Below, one piece after another: positions 1 to 12,290 of a stretch of DNA of 32,588 nucleotides (its first letter is position 1; each line of letters begins with the position of its first letter). The DNA lies in assembly GCF_008180415.1 (NCBI RefSeq), contig NZ_VTEI01000003.1, positions 464,991 through 497,578 of the forward strand. Reading direction: 5' to 3'. The notes beneath the pieces are model-generated. The model was not told the DNA's origin and did no database searches. It saw only the letters and a list, made by a program, of their open reading frames with translations. A program made the position numbers and the translations under genes. This DNA comes from Rossellomorea vietnamensis (GTDB taxonomy: Bacteria; Bacillota; Bacilli; Bacillales; Bacillaceae_B).

Positions 1-318
1 TTGCGGCTCTGGATACATGAGTGGCCTCTTTTTGGCTTAGTTATGTACTCACTTTGCGGCTCTGAATACATGAGTGGCCCCTTTTCAGCTTAGATATGTT
101 CTCACTCTGCCCCTCTGGATACATGAGTGGCCCCTTTCTGGCTTAGATATGTACTCACGCTGCGTTTATGGATACATGAGTGGACCGTTTTCGGCTTAGA
201 TATGTACTCACTTTGCGCTTCTGAATACATGAGTGGTCCCTTCCCAGCTTAGATATGTACTCACTTTCCGGCTCTGGATACATGAGTGACCCCTTTTCAG
301 CTTAGATATGTACTCATG
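1..318. repeat. 53-bp tandem repeat array, block A (6 units, runs off the left edge)
   Basis: Six imperfect units spaced exactly 53 bp apart; the TAC of the core GGATACATGAGTGG lies at 14, 67, 120, 173, 226 and 279. Each unit also carries GCTTAGATATGTACTCAC in its second half. The TACAT and ATGTA segments are complementary, so each unit can form a small hairpin. The array starts before position 1. The same unit with a different local consensus recurs at 10150-11175, 21812-22940 and from 32531. The whole unit repeats, so these are not CRISPR spacers. Confidence 0.9.
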
Positions 319-387
319 CTGATGCTCGGGCAGCAAAGGTCTTCATTAGAAGAGTTAGAAAACGGTTAGCAGTTCAATATTCGCAGA

Positions 388-425
388 GCAAAACCCTGTT
401 CCATTAACTTGGAACAGGGTTTTGC
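388..425 (-). terminator. Rho-independent terminator of the sigma/anti-sigma pair
   Basis: Perfect 15-bp inverted repeat GCAAAACCCTGTTCC / GGAACAGGGTTTTGC with an 8-nt loop, 14 bp past the anti-sigma stop codon. The arm ends in TTTTGC rather than a long T run, so it could act from both sides. Confidence 0.75.
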
Positions 426-438
426 TTCAGAAGAGAAA

Positions 439-1692
439 TTATTTGATGTCCATCCATTTTATTTTCGGGTTTCCGTTTTCGTCATATTGGTCTTCGTTTA
501 GCAGCAGACTGGATTCTGTGTAGGCTTTCCGATAAGCCTTCTCAGCTTTTAAATTAAAGAAATTGACTTCAAATTGGCTGGATGGCACTCTTCGGGATTC
601 TTCAGTATTCTTCAAAGCCACTGCTATTTTCTGGGCTGTTTGTTCTTCTTCTGTTTCCGTGATTTTTCTATTCAATTTTACATTTGCCAACATCCTGTTC
701 AGTTCGTATGAAGTGTCCAGGGTAATTGACCCTATTGCACTCTTCCACTCATGACTTTCTCCAGACAGCAATTGATTTAGGAAAGGAGTAAGATTTTCTT
801 CTGTGTTCATGTCATTCTGAATAAACATCTGGTTAGAATCCCTGATGCCCAAAGGAACCTCATCGTAGTAAAACTTTCTGTCCTTCCATTCTATCGTTTT
901 CTCTCCTTTTTGATTCTTTCCTTCGAAACTGAGCAGGATGCCGGTCTCTGGATGAATTTTTGCCGAAAACTCCTTCAAGCTGAGTTTCTTGTTAGCTGTA
1001 AATCCATTGATTAGTATCCCATGTTCCCCCTCCTCGCTAATCTTCCAAGTGTATTGATTGCTCGCAATATCCTCTGGAAGCTTTGCGGGATAATAAGGGT
1101 AAGACAGGATGTCAGAGTTATGATCCGCCTTCAGATAGTCTGTTGGAGCAAGAATAGCTGTAACGGTTGCAGGCTTGTCGATTTCTTTATAATACAAAAG
1201 ATTGTCTTCCAGTATGACTCGGGAGTCATTGTGAATGTTTTGCTGATGGATACTGAGGTTTCCGTCGTTTCTATATTCAACTCCTGTATCGATGATATAT
1301 TCCTTTCCATCTATCTTATAGTCCGCAAGTAAATACATCGCCCTAAAGTTCAGCTTTTCTTGCTCCCATAATGAGGAATAAAGCTTTTTGATCTCGCTGG
1401 CTTTTGGTGTTTCCTCAATCTTTTTCTTTGAGGGTTCCGTCACTTCATCAGGGTTCGTGTCCGATAGCTGGGGGAATTGCTCCAGAAGCATAGGCCCCAT
1501 CAATAAAAACCCGATCACCGGAATGGCCAGTGCTGCAATAACAGGAGCCCACTTTGGACTTTTCTTCTGAGAACTTGTCATCCCTTCACGTGCCTCTTTT
1601 AAAATGGCATCTTTCCTGCTTTTCAGCTTGTGCTTGTGAAATACTTCTTCATCCAATTCAGCTTTTAAATCTTTCAGCGGGTCTCTGTTCAA
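439..1692 (-). CDS. Membrane anti-sigma factor, RsiX/RsiV-like (417 aa)
   Basis: Probable anti-sigma factor for the ECF sigma gene just upstream. The sequence shows a charged cytoplasmic N-terminus (about residues 1-47), one transmembrane segment (about 48-70, rich in Ala/Ile/Pro/Leu) and a long outside domain of about 345 residues with no motif I recognise. The TTG start at 1692 has a good AGGAGGGATC ribosome site. It overlaps the sigma 3' end by 35 nt, the usual translationally coupled sigma/anti-sigma arrangement. The role is inferred from topology and this coupling; no clear anti-sigma zinc (ZAS) motif is visible. Because the sigma gene is interrupted, this protein may have lost its partner, or its translation may be reduced by lost coupling. 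Confidence 0.75.
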   Translation of the reverse strand: MNRDPLKDLKAELDEEVFHKHKLKSRKDAILKEAREGMTSSQKKSPKWAPVIAALAIPVIGFLLMGPMLLEQFPQLSDTNPDEVTEPSKKKIEETPKASEIKKLYSSLWEQEKLNFRAMYLLADYKIDGKEYIIDTGVEYRNDGNLSIHQQNIHNDSRVILEDNLLYYKEIDKPATVTAILAPTDYLKADHNSDILSYPYYPAKLPEDIASNQYTWKISEEGEHGILINGFTANKKLSLKEFSAKIHPETGILLSFEGKNQKGEKTIEWKDRKFYYDEVPLGIRDSNQMFIQNDMNTEENLTPFLNQLLSGESHEWKSAIGSITLDTSYELNRMLANVKLNRKITETEEEQTAQKIAVALKNTEESRRVPSSQFEVNFFNLKAEKAYRKAYTESSLLLNEDQYDENGNPKIKWMDIK

Positions 1693-2203
1693 CCTGATCC
1701 CTCCTTTTGCTTAGCGATTGGAGTTTATGGCGGGCCCTTGCCAGCCGTGTCCTGATGGTGGAGGAACCGATATCCAGCAATTCACCGATTTCCTCTGTTG
1801 TCAGTTCCTCATAATAATAAAGAATGATGATTTCCCTATATTTTTCCGGGAGTGAAAAGACATCCTTAGAAATCCCCTTCATCTCTTCCATCCGAATGAC
1901 TTTGTCGGCCGTGTCCCCTTCGCTTTCCTTAAAGATCCGCGCCACCGATTCTGTCAGAATGTTTCTTCTGAAGTAGGCAGACCCTAGCATATCCTTACAT
2001 TTATTGACGGTAATTCTATAAATCCACGTTTTATAGGCTGATTGATGTTAGAAGGTATCCAGCGCATTGAACACGCTGATAAATACTTCCTGTGCAATGT
2101 CTTGAGCTGTTGACCAATCTTTTACATAGGTAAAAGCCAGCTTTGTGACTGATGCTTCATGCTCATCAATCAAGTCCTCCAAGACTTTAATTCTATCTTC
2201 CAA
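1658..2203 (-). pseudogene. ECF RNA polymerase sigma factor, broken by one in-frame TAA
   Basis: The region 2 part (LAFTYVKDWSTAQDIAQEVF, then FNALDTF) and the region 4 part (SLPEKYREIIILYYYEELTT, then GELLDIGSSTIRTRLARARHKL) lie in the same frame, separated only by the TAA at 2048-2050. After the stop the reading continues HQSAYKTWIYRITVNKCKDM, the normal region 2.4/linker of this family, so a single nonsense change explains the break and no bases are missing. CAA, AAA or GAA to TAA would each be one substitution. The TTG at 2203 is the likely start: AGGGGGG lies 10 nt upstream and the predicted ECF promoter starts transcription near 2247. The in-frame ATG at 2248 would sit at the very 5' end without a ribosome site. 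The gene overlaps the anti-sigma gene by 35 nt. A sequencing error or read-through remains possible. Confidence 0.8.
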
Positions 2204-2254
2204 ACCCGCTGATCCCCCCTTTTTCTGTGGTGTTGTGTATGTATTCATGGTTTA

Positions 2255-2281
2255 GACGGTGATGGTGGGTAGTGTGTCTCA
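2255..2281 (-). promoter_or_regulatory. ECF-type autoregulatory promoter of the sigma gene
   Basis: On the minus strand TGAGAC (2276-2281), a 17-nt spacer and CGTC (2255-2258) match the Bacillus ECF pattern TGAAAC-N16/17-CGTC with one mismatch. The position directly before an ECF sigma gene fits autoregulation, which is common in this family. It also implies translation starts at the TTG at 2203. Confidence 0.55.
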
Positions 2282-2429
2282 AAAAATCCCATATGAGTGT
2301 GTGATTCTGACTTTATGAAAGAGACCGAAGCATGCTTGCCGCTTTGTCCGTTCTAATGGTTATGGGCTCTTGTGTTCCAAAGCGAAATAAAAAGCCAATG
2401 TCCTTAATCAAGTCTCTTCCATGAAAATA

Positions 2430-3081
2430 TAAGGGGAGTTTTTCCCCTTATCTAAAGAAAAGGCACCTATTTTCCAGTATTTTGAGTGAATAAGGGGAGT
2501 TTCTCCCTCTATTTAAGCTTATTTAAGTGCTATTTAGGTGAATAGGGGGAATTTTTCCCTCTATTTGTTAGCCGGAGTACTAAAATCAGCCCCCGACCGT
2601 TAAGCACGACCGTTTACTGTTCCAGATGCTTAGATCAGCCTCTTTTCATCGGCTAGTTTGGAAGGTACCTTTCCAGTCCGACAGGCGAAAGAGGGTTTCG
2701 ATGAGAATTAAATGACCACTAATGGCTGGCACCAGGAACTAGATCACTGGTAATCTTGCAGGAGCATGTCTGCAGCGAAGTCTACTTCTCCTTAAAGCAG
2801 AAGTAGGAAAATGGCTTTTAAAAATAAGTAACAATCTTTTAGAAAATGCGAATTAAAAAGGCACTCCCTTAATTAAGTATCTTTCAGGAAAAAATAAGGG
2901 AAGTTTTTTCCGCTATTTTAAATCCGAACCGTATTTCGGACTAAATAGAGGAATCTTTTTCCCTTATACAAAGAAAAGGCGCCAAATTTTAGTGTTCTGA
3001 GACAAATAAGGGAATATGATTCCTTTATTTCACCTATTTTCACTGCTACATAGTAAATAAGGGAATTTGTTTCCTCTATTT
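2430..3081. repeat. Seven short hairpin repeats (AATAAGGG...CCCTTATT type) in a gene-free stretch
   Basis: This is the main content of the 888-bp gap 2249-3136. Palindromic units such as TAAGGGGAGTTTTTCCCCTTA occur near 2430, 2489, 2540, 2892, 2943, 3004 and 3055. Spacings are 59, 51, (352), 51, 61 and 51 bp, suggesting a higher-order unit of about 110 bp made of two hairpins. Spacers are also partly shared: AAAGAAAAGGC follows unit 1 (2454) and unit 5 (2970). Arms vary together (GGGGA/TCCCC, GGGAA/TTCCC, GAGGAA with TTCCCTT), keeping the palindrome. I see no gene or RNA family in 2567-2890, only an imperfect CTACTTCT/AGAAGTAG hairpin near 2790-2815. Confidence 0.8.
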
Positions 3082-3108
3082 GCAGGAAAGTGCCTTATAA
3101 TAAATAGA

Positions 3109-3130
3109 GGACCACCCACTTGGATGATCC
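3109..3130 (-). terminator. Possible terminator of the NERD gene
   Basis: Minus-strand hairpin GGATCATCC-AAGT-GGGTGGTCC just past the stop codon, followed by TCTATTTATT. The stem has mismatches and the T tract is weak. Confidence 0.35.
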
Positions 3131-3136
3131 TTCATG

Positions 3137-3874
3137 TTAAGCAGTATAACGGCACTTGGGATAATTAGAACATCCCTTGAAATGGCCATGCTTTCCTCTT
3201 CTTTCTAGAAGTCTTCCATCACACTTTGGACAGACATTATTATGTACCTTTCGTTTGACTTGTTTCTGGTCTGTTTTTATCTGGGTGACGTGGCTTTTGA
3301 CTGCCTCTTTGCCTGCAATAGCCGATGACTTCAAACGGTCATGGACTGCTTTTGCGTAGGGTATGACATTTCTTTTATCTCCGTATGATTCTATTGTTTT
3401 CTTTATTCTCGTGTCATAGGTGACATAAATGTCTGGCGACGAGATGTTTATTTTTTTCAGGTCTGCCTTGGAATTAAAGGCGATGATGGAGATATAGGGC
3501 AGCTTGACCTGCTCGCCCAAAACATTTTTGATTGCTTCGATGTGGCCGTAGTTCTGATGAATTGGATTTTGGAACTGCTGCTTGTTTTTATAAATCTGCT
3601 GTGTCCATTTTTTGCTCTTTTCGCTGCCAAAGATCCAGCCCTTATAATTCTTGGTTTCTATTACAAAAATTCCATACGGTGACACGACGATATGATCGAC
3701 CTGAGTTGTTTTTCCGTTCTGACCAGGCAGCAGGATATCATGCAGAATGAAATAGCGTTCGGGATCGAGCTTGCTTAAGAAAAACTTTACCCAGCCTTCT
3801 CCAATTCTCCCCTTCACTCGCGGCATGCCGAGGACAGCGGCGCCGATTACTAACAAACTAAAAAGAATGAGCAC
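3137..3874 (-). CDS. NERD-domain membrane protein with C-terminal topoisomerase-type zinc finger (245 aa)
   Basis: An N-terminal hydrophobic anchor (residues 1-17) precedes a NERD (nuclease-related) domain, with the typical [20 protein letters not shown] stretch near residues 57-76, which contains the Asp and Glu-x-Lys of the predicted PD-(D/E)xK-like core. The C-terminus (about 214-242) is a zf-C4_Topoisom finger: CPKCDGR, then [10 protein letters not shown], four cysteines. NERD plus this finger is a common Firmicute architecture; the substrate is unknown and nuclease activity is only predicted. The start is GTG at 3874 with GGAGGTAACCAC upstream. It follows hutG by 40 bp on the same strand, with a GGGACAGTCCC palindrome between, so read-through from the hut operon is possible. 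Confidence 0.8.
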   Translation of the reverse strand: MLILFSLLVIGAAVLGMPRVKGRIGEGWVKFFLSKLDPERYFILHDILLPGQNGKTTQVDHIVVSPYGIFVIETKNYKGWIFGSEKSKKWTQQIYKNKQQFQNPIHQNYGHIEAIKNVLGEQVKLPYISIIAFNSKADLKKINISSPDIYVTYDTRIKKTIESYGDKRNVIPYAKAVHDRLKSSAIAGKEAVKSHVTQIKTDQKQVKRKVHNNVCPKCDGRLLERRGKHGHFKGCSNYPKCRYTA

Positions 3875-3890
3875 GTGGTTACCTCCGAAT

Positions 3891-3909
3891 AGAGGGACTG
3901 TCCCTTTTA
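3891..3909. repeat. Dispersed palindrome AGGGACTGTCCCT
   Basis: A 13-bp palindrome within AGAGGGACTGTCCCTTTTA, between hutG and the NERD gene. The core recurs at 9391-9400 and, as two facing copies, at 31804-31842. Confidence 0.6.
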
Positions 3910-3914
3910 GCGCC

Positions 3915-7790
<3,876 letters not shown>

Positions 7791-7804
7791 TAATAGTTCC
7801 TCCC

Positions 7805-9322
7805 TTATTGGGTGATTTTTTTGTTTGAGTTAAAGTCCTGCCAGTTCATGTCCAGCAGCCAGAGCTGTGTTTTTTCTATATCCTTTGAAAACACGCGGTC
7901 TTTCGTGATGGAAGGAATCTGCTTTCTTGCTGCCGTGTAAAATTGGTGAGTAGCTCCTGCCATTTTTTCGGGGCCGCGGAACTCCACCGCCTGCAGGCCG
8001 CAGATGAGTTCGACTGCCAGGACCCTTCTTGCGTTTTGTAAAATTTGATACGCGTGACGTGCTCCGATGGTTCCCATACTGACATGGTCTTCCTGGTTGG
8101 CGGAGGACGGGATAGAATCCACACTTGCCGGATGCGCAAGGGTTTTATTTTCGGAAACGAGAGACGCTGCACAGTACTGCATGATCATGGCGCCTGATTG
8201 AAGGCCCGGTGCCGGACTCAGGAATGGCGGCAGGTCATTGAGCTGCGGGTTGACCAGCCTTTCTACCCTTCGTTCAGAGATGTTCGCCAGTTCAGCAATG
8301 GCTATTTTCATGAAGTCCATTGCAAGGGCAATCGGCTGACCATGGAAGTTGCCTCCGGAGATCACTTTTCTTCCATTGTCAAAGATGAGCGGGTTGTCTG
8401 TCGCGGCATTCATTTCGATTTCCAGTTTTTCTTTTACATAATCAAGCGCCTGCCAGGATGCACCGTGAACCTGCGGAATGCACCTTAGTGAGTAGGCATC
8501 CTGCACTCGCAGCTCGCCTTGGGAGGTGGTGAGGAGGCTGCCGTCAAGATGGTTCCGGATTCTTTCTGCCGTTGCGATCTGCTGAGGGTAGCCCCTGACG
8601 ATATGGATATCTTCGTCGAAAGCGTCCATGATTCCCTGGAGGCCTTCAATCGTTATGGCAGCAATCATTTCCGACTGATAGGCGAGCTGTTCGGCTTCAA
8701 TGTAATTAATGAGACCCATAGCCGTCATCGCCTGCGTTCCGTTGATAAGGGCAAGACCTTCCTTTGCCTGCAAGGTGATCGGCATGATGTCTTCCTTGGA
8801 TAGGACGGGCAGGGTCGGCTGTATTTCTCCTTTGTAAAAAACGTCTCCTTCTCCCATCAGCGCAAGGGCCAGGTGGGAAAGCGGTGCTAGGTCCCCGCTG
8901 GCTCCGAGGGACCCCTGCTGCGGGATGACCGGGTGGATGCCTTTGTTGAGCAGCGCAATAAGGGTTTCAATAACGACAGGTCTCACCCCTGAATAGCCTT
9001 TCAGGAGCGCATTTGCCCTGAGGAGAAGCATCGCCCGTGACACTTTTTCCGGGAAGTGATCTCCGACTCCGCAGGCATGGGAATGGATGAGGTTTAGCTG
9101 CAGCTCCTCGACATGTTCCTGGTCGATGAGAACGTCGCTGAACTTGCCGAAGCCGGTGTTGATTCCGTAAACGATTCTTTGTTCTTTGACAATCCTCTCC
9201 ACCGCTTCCCTGCTTTTGTTGACCTTGACCAAATTCACCGGCGATAACGTCACCTTCTCCTTGTCATAAATAACCTTCTTCGCTTCTTCCACTGTCAATG
9301 TATGTCCTGTCAGTTCAATCAT
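7805..9322 (-). CDS. hutH: Histidine ammonia-lyase (505 aa)
   Basis: First step: removes ammonia from L-histidine to give trans-urocanate. The Ala141-Ser142-Gly143 triad in [14 protein letters not shown] cyclises to the MIO electrophile. Tyr53 in VYGINTGFG and the NPLIF and [10 protein letters not shown] regions are also family hallmarks. Length is normal for HAL. ATG at 9322, with AAAGGGTG about 8 nt upstream. It is separated from hutP by a strong attenuator, so it and all downstream hut genes should depend on HutP antitermination, as established in B. subtilis. Confidence 0.97.
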   Translation of the reverse strand: MIELTGHTLTVEEAKKVIYDKEKVTLSPVNLVKVNKSREAVERIVKEQRIVYGINTGFGKFSDVLIDQEHVEELQLNLIHSHACGVGDHFPEKVSRAMLLLRANALLKGYSGVRPVVIETLIALLNKGIHPVIPQQGSLGASGDLAPLSHLALALMGEGDVFYKGEIQPTLPVLSKEDIMPITLQAKEGLALINGTQAMTAMGLINYIEAEQLAYQSEMIAAITIEGLQGIMDAFDEDIHIVRGYPQQIATAERIRNHLDGSLLTTSQGELRVQDAYSLRCIPQVHGASWQALDYVKEKLEIEMNAATDNPLIFDNGRKVISGGNFHGQPIALAMDFMKIAIAELANISERRVERLVNPQLNDLPPFLSPAPGLQSGAMIMQYCAASLVSENKTLAHPASVDSIPSSANQEDHVSMGTIGARHAYQILQNARRVLAVELICGLQAVEFRGPEKMAGATHQFYTAARKQIPSITKDRVFSKDIEKTQLWLLDMNWQDFNSNKKITQ

Positions 9323-9390
9323 TCATGTTCACCCTTTGATTTTTTATTAGATGGTGTTCGGTGGTGCTTTAGTGGTTTAAAGCACTGAAA

Positions 9391-9400
9391 GGGACAGTCC
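9391..9400. repeat. Second copy of the GGGACAGTCC element
   Basis: AAAGGGACAGTCC in the hutP-hutH leader, next to CGCGCTTTAAA. Only one side of the palindrome is complete here (ends TCCAT). Related to the copies at 3891-3909 and 31804-31842. Confidence 0.45.
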
Positions 9401-9445
9401 ATCTTCGCGCTTTAAAGTGTTAAAGAATCTGATATCTGTATGCAG

Positions 9446-9494
9446 AAAAACAAAAAGAGGCTCGACGACAAATAAAGCTTTGTCGTCGAGCCTC
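9446..9494 (-). terminator. hut attenuator (intrinsic terminator between hutP and hutH)
   Basis: On the minus strand GAGGCTCGACGACAAA pairs perfectly with TTTGTCGTCGAGCCTC (16 bp, 6-nt loop), followed by TTTTTGTTTTTC. It sits where B. subtilis has the HutP-controlled terminator; the NAG-triplet site at 9495-9511 immediately precedes it. Confidence 0.92.
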
Positions 9495-9511
9495 CTGATT
9501 TCTAATCACTA
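9495..9511 (-). promoter_or_regulatory. HutP RNA-binding site (NAG triplets)
   Basis: The transcript reads UAG-UGAU-UAG-AAAU-CAG: three NAG triplets each separated by exactly 4 nt, the established HutP recognition pattern. It lies just 5' of the attenuator stem. A second three-triplet site inside the terminator, as in B. subtilis, is not evident here. Confidence 0.8.
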
Positions 9512-9525
9512 TAGGCTCTTGCTTA

Positions 9526-9972
9526 TTAAATATGGTTGATTCCAAGGCCGATGGTTTCGTGCTCCAGGCCTTTGATGGGTGCACCTATGGTTCCGTACAG
9601 CGCCACGGCGATCCATTCGCCTTCTTCGGCATTTTTATAGGGTGTTCCCCTGACTACAGCGAACCTTAGACCGACCGTCCTAAGGATTTCGCCCAGCTGG
9701 GTCTGTCCGCGGGTGACTCCCGAGATGGCTTCCATGGTCGCATGGTAAAGCGAGTGCATCTCCCTGTAGAGATCTTCCCTGACAATCTCATTCCGCTTCG
9801 CTGCGGTTTCAATCGCAGCCACAATTTTCTGGACGTTCATCGAACCGACTTTGCCTGTGCAATACTGCCAGTTCAATTGCTTGAATTGCTCGCTGTACTC
9901 TTCTTCCGATCCGTCCATTAGGAGAAGAAGAAGCGCACTCTTGCCTATGCGGTGTTGATCGACTATTTTCAT
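9526..9972 (-). CDS. hutP: Hut operon positive regulator, RNA-binding antiterminator (148 aa)
   Basis: L-histidine- and Mg2+-dependent protein that binds NAG repeats in the hut leader RNA and prevents termination. The protein keeps the residues known from B. subtilis HutP at the same numbers: metal-binding His73, His77 and His138, and Arg88 in GVTRGQ; it ends [11 protein letters not shown]. Length is close to the B. subtilis protein. ATG at 9972 with AAAAGGTG upstream. It is the promoter-proximal gene of the operon and is transcribed regardless of the attenuator. Confidence 0.95.
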   Translation of the reverse strand: MKIVDQHRIGKSALLLLLMDGSEEEYSEQFKQLNWQYCTGKVGSMNVQKIVAAIETAAKRNEIVREDLYREMHSLYHATMEAISGVTRGQTQLGEILRTVGLRFAVVRGTPYKNAEEGEWIAVALYGTIGAPIKGLEHETIGLGINHI

Positions 9973-9988
9973 GGCTTCCGCACCTTTT

Positions 9989-10000
9989 AATTTCTGAATT
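9989..10000. promoter_or_regulatory. Possible CodY-like palindrome in the hutP leader
   Basis: AATTTCTGAATT lies between the promoter and the hutP ribosome site and partly resembles the CodY consensus AATTTTCWGAAAATT. hut is CodY-repressed in B. subtilis, but the match is imperfect. I found no convincing CcpA cre site. Confidence 0.25.
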
Positions 10001-10018
10001 TACTAATAACTTATTTTC

Positions 10019-10047
10019 ATTGTATGGGTTTTTCTATAAGTGGTCAA
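10019..10047 (-). promoter_or_regulatory. Sigma-A promoter of the hut operon
   Basis: TTGACC (10042-10047), 17-nt spacer, TACAAT (10019-10024) on the minus strand, each one mismatch from consensus. It lies 46 bp upstream of the hutP start. Confidence 0.85.
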
Positions 10048-10149
10048 TGTCATATAGGAAGATTTTAGAAACTTAGATTGGTAACGCGTTAAAGCGGTGA
10101 GATGAGTTGGTTTTTGTCTTTTGGGTGAGTGATTTGGTGGGGGGTGTCA

Positions 10150-11175
10150 TCACGCCGGGCTTCTGGGTACATGAGGGGCTCAGTTTTGATGGAGATATGT
10201 ACTCACACCGGGCTTCTGGATACAAGAGTCGCTCTTTTTCTGGGGAGATATGTACTCACACTAAGCTTCTGGGTACATGAATCGCTCTTTTTCTGAGGAG
10301 ATATGTCCTCACACCGCGCTTCTGAGTACATGAGTCGCTCTTTTTCTGGGGAGATATGTACTCACACTAAGCTTCTGGGTACATGAGTCGCTCTTTTTCT
10401 GAGGAGATATGTATTCACACCAGGCTTCTGGGTACATGAGTCACTCTTTGTCTGGGGAGATATGTACTCACACTAAGCTTCTGGGTACATGAGTGGATCA
10501 ATTTTAAAGGAGATATGTCCTCAACCGAGCTTCCGGATACATGAGTCGTTCTTTTTCTGAGGAGATATGTACTCACACCAAGCTTTTGGATACATGAGTC
10601 ACCCGGTTTAAAGGGAGATTTGTACTCACACTAAGCTCTTGGATACATGAGGGGACCAATTTTAAAGGAGATATGTACTCACACCAAGCTTCTGGATACA
10701 AGAGTCGCTCATTTTTATGAGAGATAAGTACTCACACCGGGCTCCTGGATACATGAGGGGACCAATTTTAAAGGAGATATGTACTCACACCAGGCTTCTG
10801 GGTACATGAGTGGACCAATTTTAAAGGAGATATGTACTCACCCAGGGTTTCTGGGTACATGAGTCGCTCTTTTTCTGGGGAGATATGTACTCACACCAGG
10901 CTTCTGGGTACATGAGTGGACCAATTTTAAAGGAGACATGTACTCACACCAAGCTTCTGGATACATGAGTCGCTCTTTTTCTGGGGAGATATGTACTCAC
11001 ACCAGGCTTCTGGGTACATGAGTGGCTCTTTTTCTGGGGAGATATGTACTCACACCAAGCTTCTGGATACATGAGTCGCTCATTTTTATGGGAGATATGT
11101 ACTCACACCGGGCTCCTGGATACATGAGTGGACCAATTTTAGGGGAGATATGCCTCTTCTGGATACATGAGGATT
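10150..11175. repeat. 53-bp tandem repeat array, block B (20 units)
   Basis: This array fills most of the gap between hutP and the next gene. The core (gggTACATGAG) has its TAC at 10168, 10221, 10274, 10327, 10380, 10433, 10486, 10538, 10591, 10644, 10697, 10750, 10803, 10856, 10909, 10962, 11015, 11068, 11121 and 11164. Only unit 8 (52 bp) and the last unit (43 bp) break the 53-bp spacing. Two middle variants alternate irregularly: CGCTCTTTTTCTGGGG and GGACCAATTTTAAAGG. The second half is GAGATATGTACTCACACC. Arms GGGTACAT and ATGTACTC can pair as an 8-bp stem with one G-U. Confidence 0.93.
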
Positions 11176-11261
11176 ATATAAGAGGGTGGACCTGCAGTCA
11201 GCCTGTCGGGTGCTTTCCTATTTAATACTCTAAACATAATTAAGCGCTTACATTAATAATC

Positions 11262-11300
11262 AAAAAAAGCGCTCTGGACTTTTTGGTCTAAAGAGCTTTT
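11262..11300 (-). terminator. Terminator of the 53-aa orphan
   Basis: Imperfect stem AAGCTCTTTAGACC / GTCCAGAGCGCTT with an A-rich loop, followed by TTTTTTT on the minus strand. It overlaps the stop codon region of the small gene. Confidence 0.6.
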
Positions 11301-11449
11301 TCTTTTACGAATGTATATTCATTTTGAAGTTCTTTTTGAAGCCATGTTACCATTTTGGAAGCATCCATGTTTCCATGATTTGCTTTGTCAAAGGCTTTTT
11401 TCATGAGGGTGAGTAACTGCAGCTGTTCATTGGTTGGATCTTGTTGCAA
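11288..11449 (-). CDS. Small protein of unknown function (53 aa)
   Basis: A short reading frame beginning MQQDPTNEQLQLLTLMKKAF and ending FVKEKAL. It is charged and probably helical, with no membrane segment, cysteines or family I recognise. Support comes from an excellent ribosome site (TAGGAGG, 7 nt before the TTG start at 11449), a terminator just after it and sensible codon use. The 13 bases GTATTTTAGGAGG ahead of the start are identical to those ahead of sinI at 30233-30245. The upstream 205 bp (11450-11654) hold no other gene. Confidence 0.6.
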   Translation of the reverse strand: MQQDPTNEQLQLLTLMKKAFDKANHGNMDASKMVTWLQKELQNEYTFVKEKAL

Positions 11450-11654
11450 AAGATTACCTCCTAAAATACTTTTCTATAGTAGTGTATTTACCTGTCTGGC
11501 GAAATGTTAAACTTTATGAATATACATACTCTACCAGAAATCTACAAGTTCCGTAAATACAATTTTTGGATTTTGTGTGAATGTTTTAGGAGAATCGCGC
11601 TATTTTTACAAAGTTTACGAGATTATTGTCGAGTCATACGAGGAATTTTCTTGC

Positions 11655-12083
11655 TTAAAATGCTGTGTCTTTGGGTGGTTGTAACAAAAAAGATAAATAT
11701 GTGTCATTTTTCTTCAGAGTGAAACATTGAGCAATGTGTAAAAATGTTTCTTCTGTAAGTTCATCAAAAGGAGTCGCAGGCTGTACCTGAATTTTTTTTG
11801 AATCCACTGAGAGAATCAGTATACTTTTCACTCCCTGGATGTCCGCTCTTAACAAGAACTTTGTAGAGCTTGTCAGTGGAATTGGCAGGAAGCTAATAAA
11901 CCTTTTTTCAGAAGTCAGATCCTCCAAGTTTAAGCTGTTCATTGCCAAGGTATAATTTCCTATTGAGGTAAGCAAGAAAGACTCTTCTTTATACCTGCCC
12001 CTGAATATCAAATAACAGTCGTTAAGACCTTTCAATCTCCCAACACCATATAGACAATTTAACAGCATTACCTTCTTATTCAT
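11655..12083 (-). CDS. Hypothetical protein (142 aa)
   Basis: No family recognised. It is a mixed soluble protein without signal peptide or membrane helix, with two Cys (positions 10 and 23) near the N-terminus and one near the C-terminus. The ATG at 12083 has a strong GGGAGGAAACG ribosome site, which supports expression. It is transcribed away from the XRE regulator at 12291, sharing an AT-rich 207-bp intergenic region, so regulation by that repressor is plausible but unproven. Confidence 0.6.
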   Translation of the reverse strand: MNKKVMLLNCLYGVGRLKGLNDCYLIFRGRYKEESFLLTSIGNYTLAMNSLNLEDLTSEKRFISFLPIPLTSSTKFLLRADIQGVKSILILSVDSKKIQVQPATPFDELTEETFLHIAQCFTLKKNDTYLSFLLQPPKDTAF

Positions 12084-12290
12084 CGTTTCCTCCCGCTATT
12101 CAATTTTAGACAATATAGTACTTTTTTCACCCTTATTTTTATATTAAAGGAAAAATATGTATTTAGACAACTACTTTTTAAAAATAAACAATTAATTTAC
12201 TATAAATAGTCAACTATATATTAACTTTTCATTTCTTTTTTCATTAAGGAGTTATGTTAATAACATCTAATGAAGACTGCAGGTGAAAGT

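Noticed and set aside
2567..2890. Possible tRNA or structured RNA in the long gap
   Set aside because: Several short complementary segments exist, but no cloverleaf, T-loop motif or known riboswitch core could be found.
9781..9820. CcpA cre site inside hutP
   Set aside because: The best candidate, TGAAACCGCAGCGA on the minus strand, has three mismatches at conserved positions.
10150..11175. Possible CRISPR array
   Set aside because: The complete 53-bp unit repeats, including the middle; there are no unique spacers and no cas genes.
11022..11225. 67-codon plus-strand frame
   Set aside because: Also a translation of the repeat array, with no ribosome site.
11504..11722. 72-codon plus-strand frame
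   Set aside because: No ribosome site and it overlaps the better supported 142-aa gene on the other strand.
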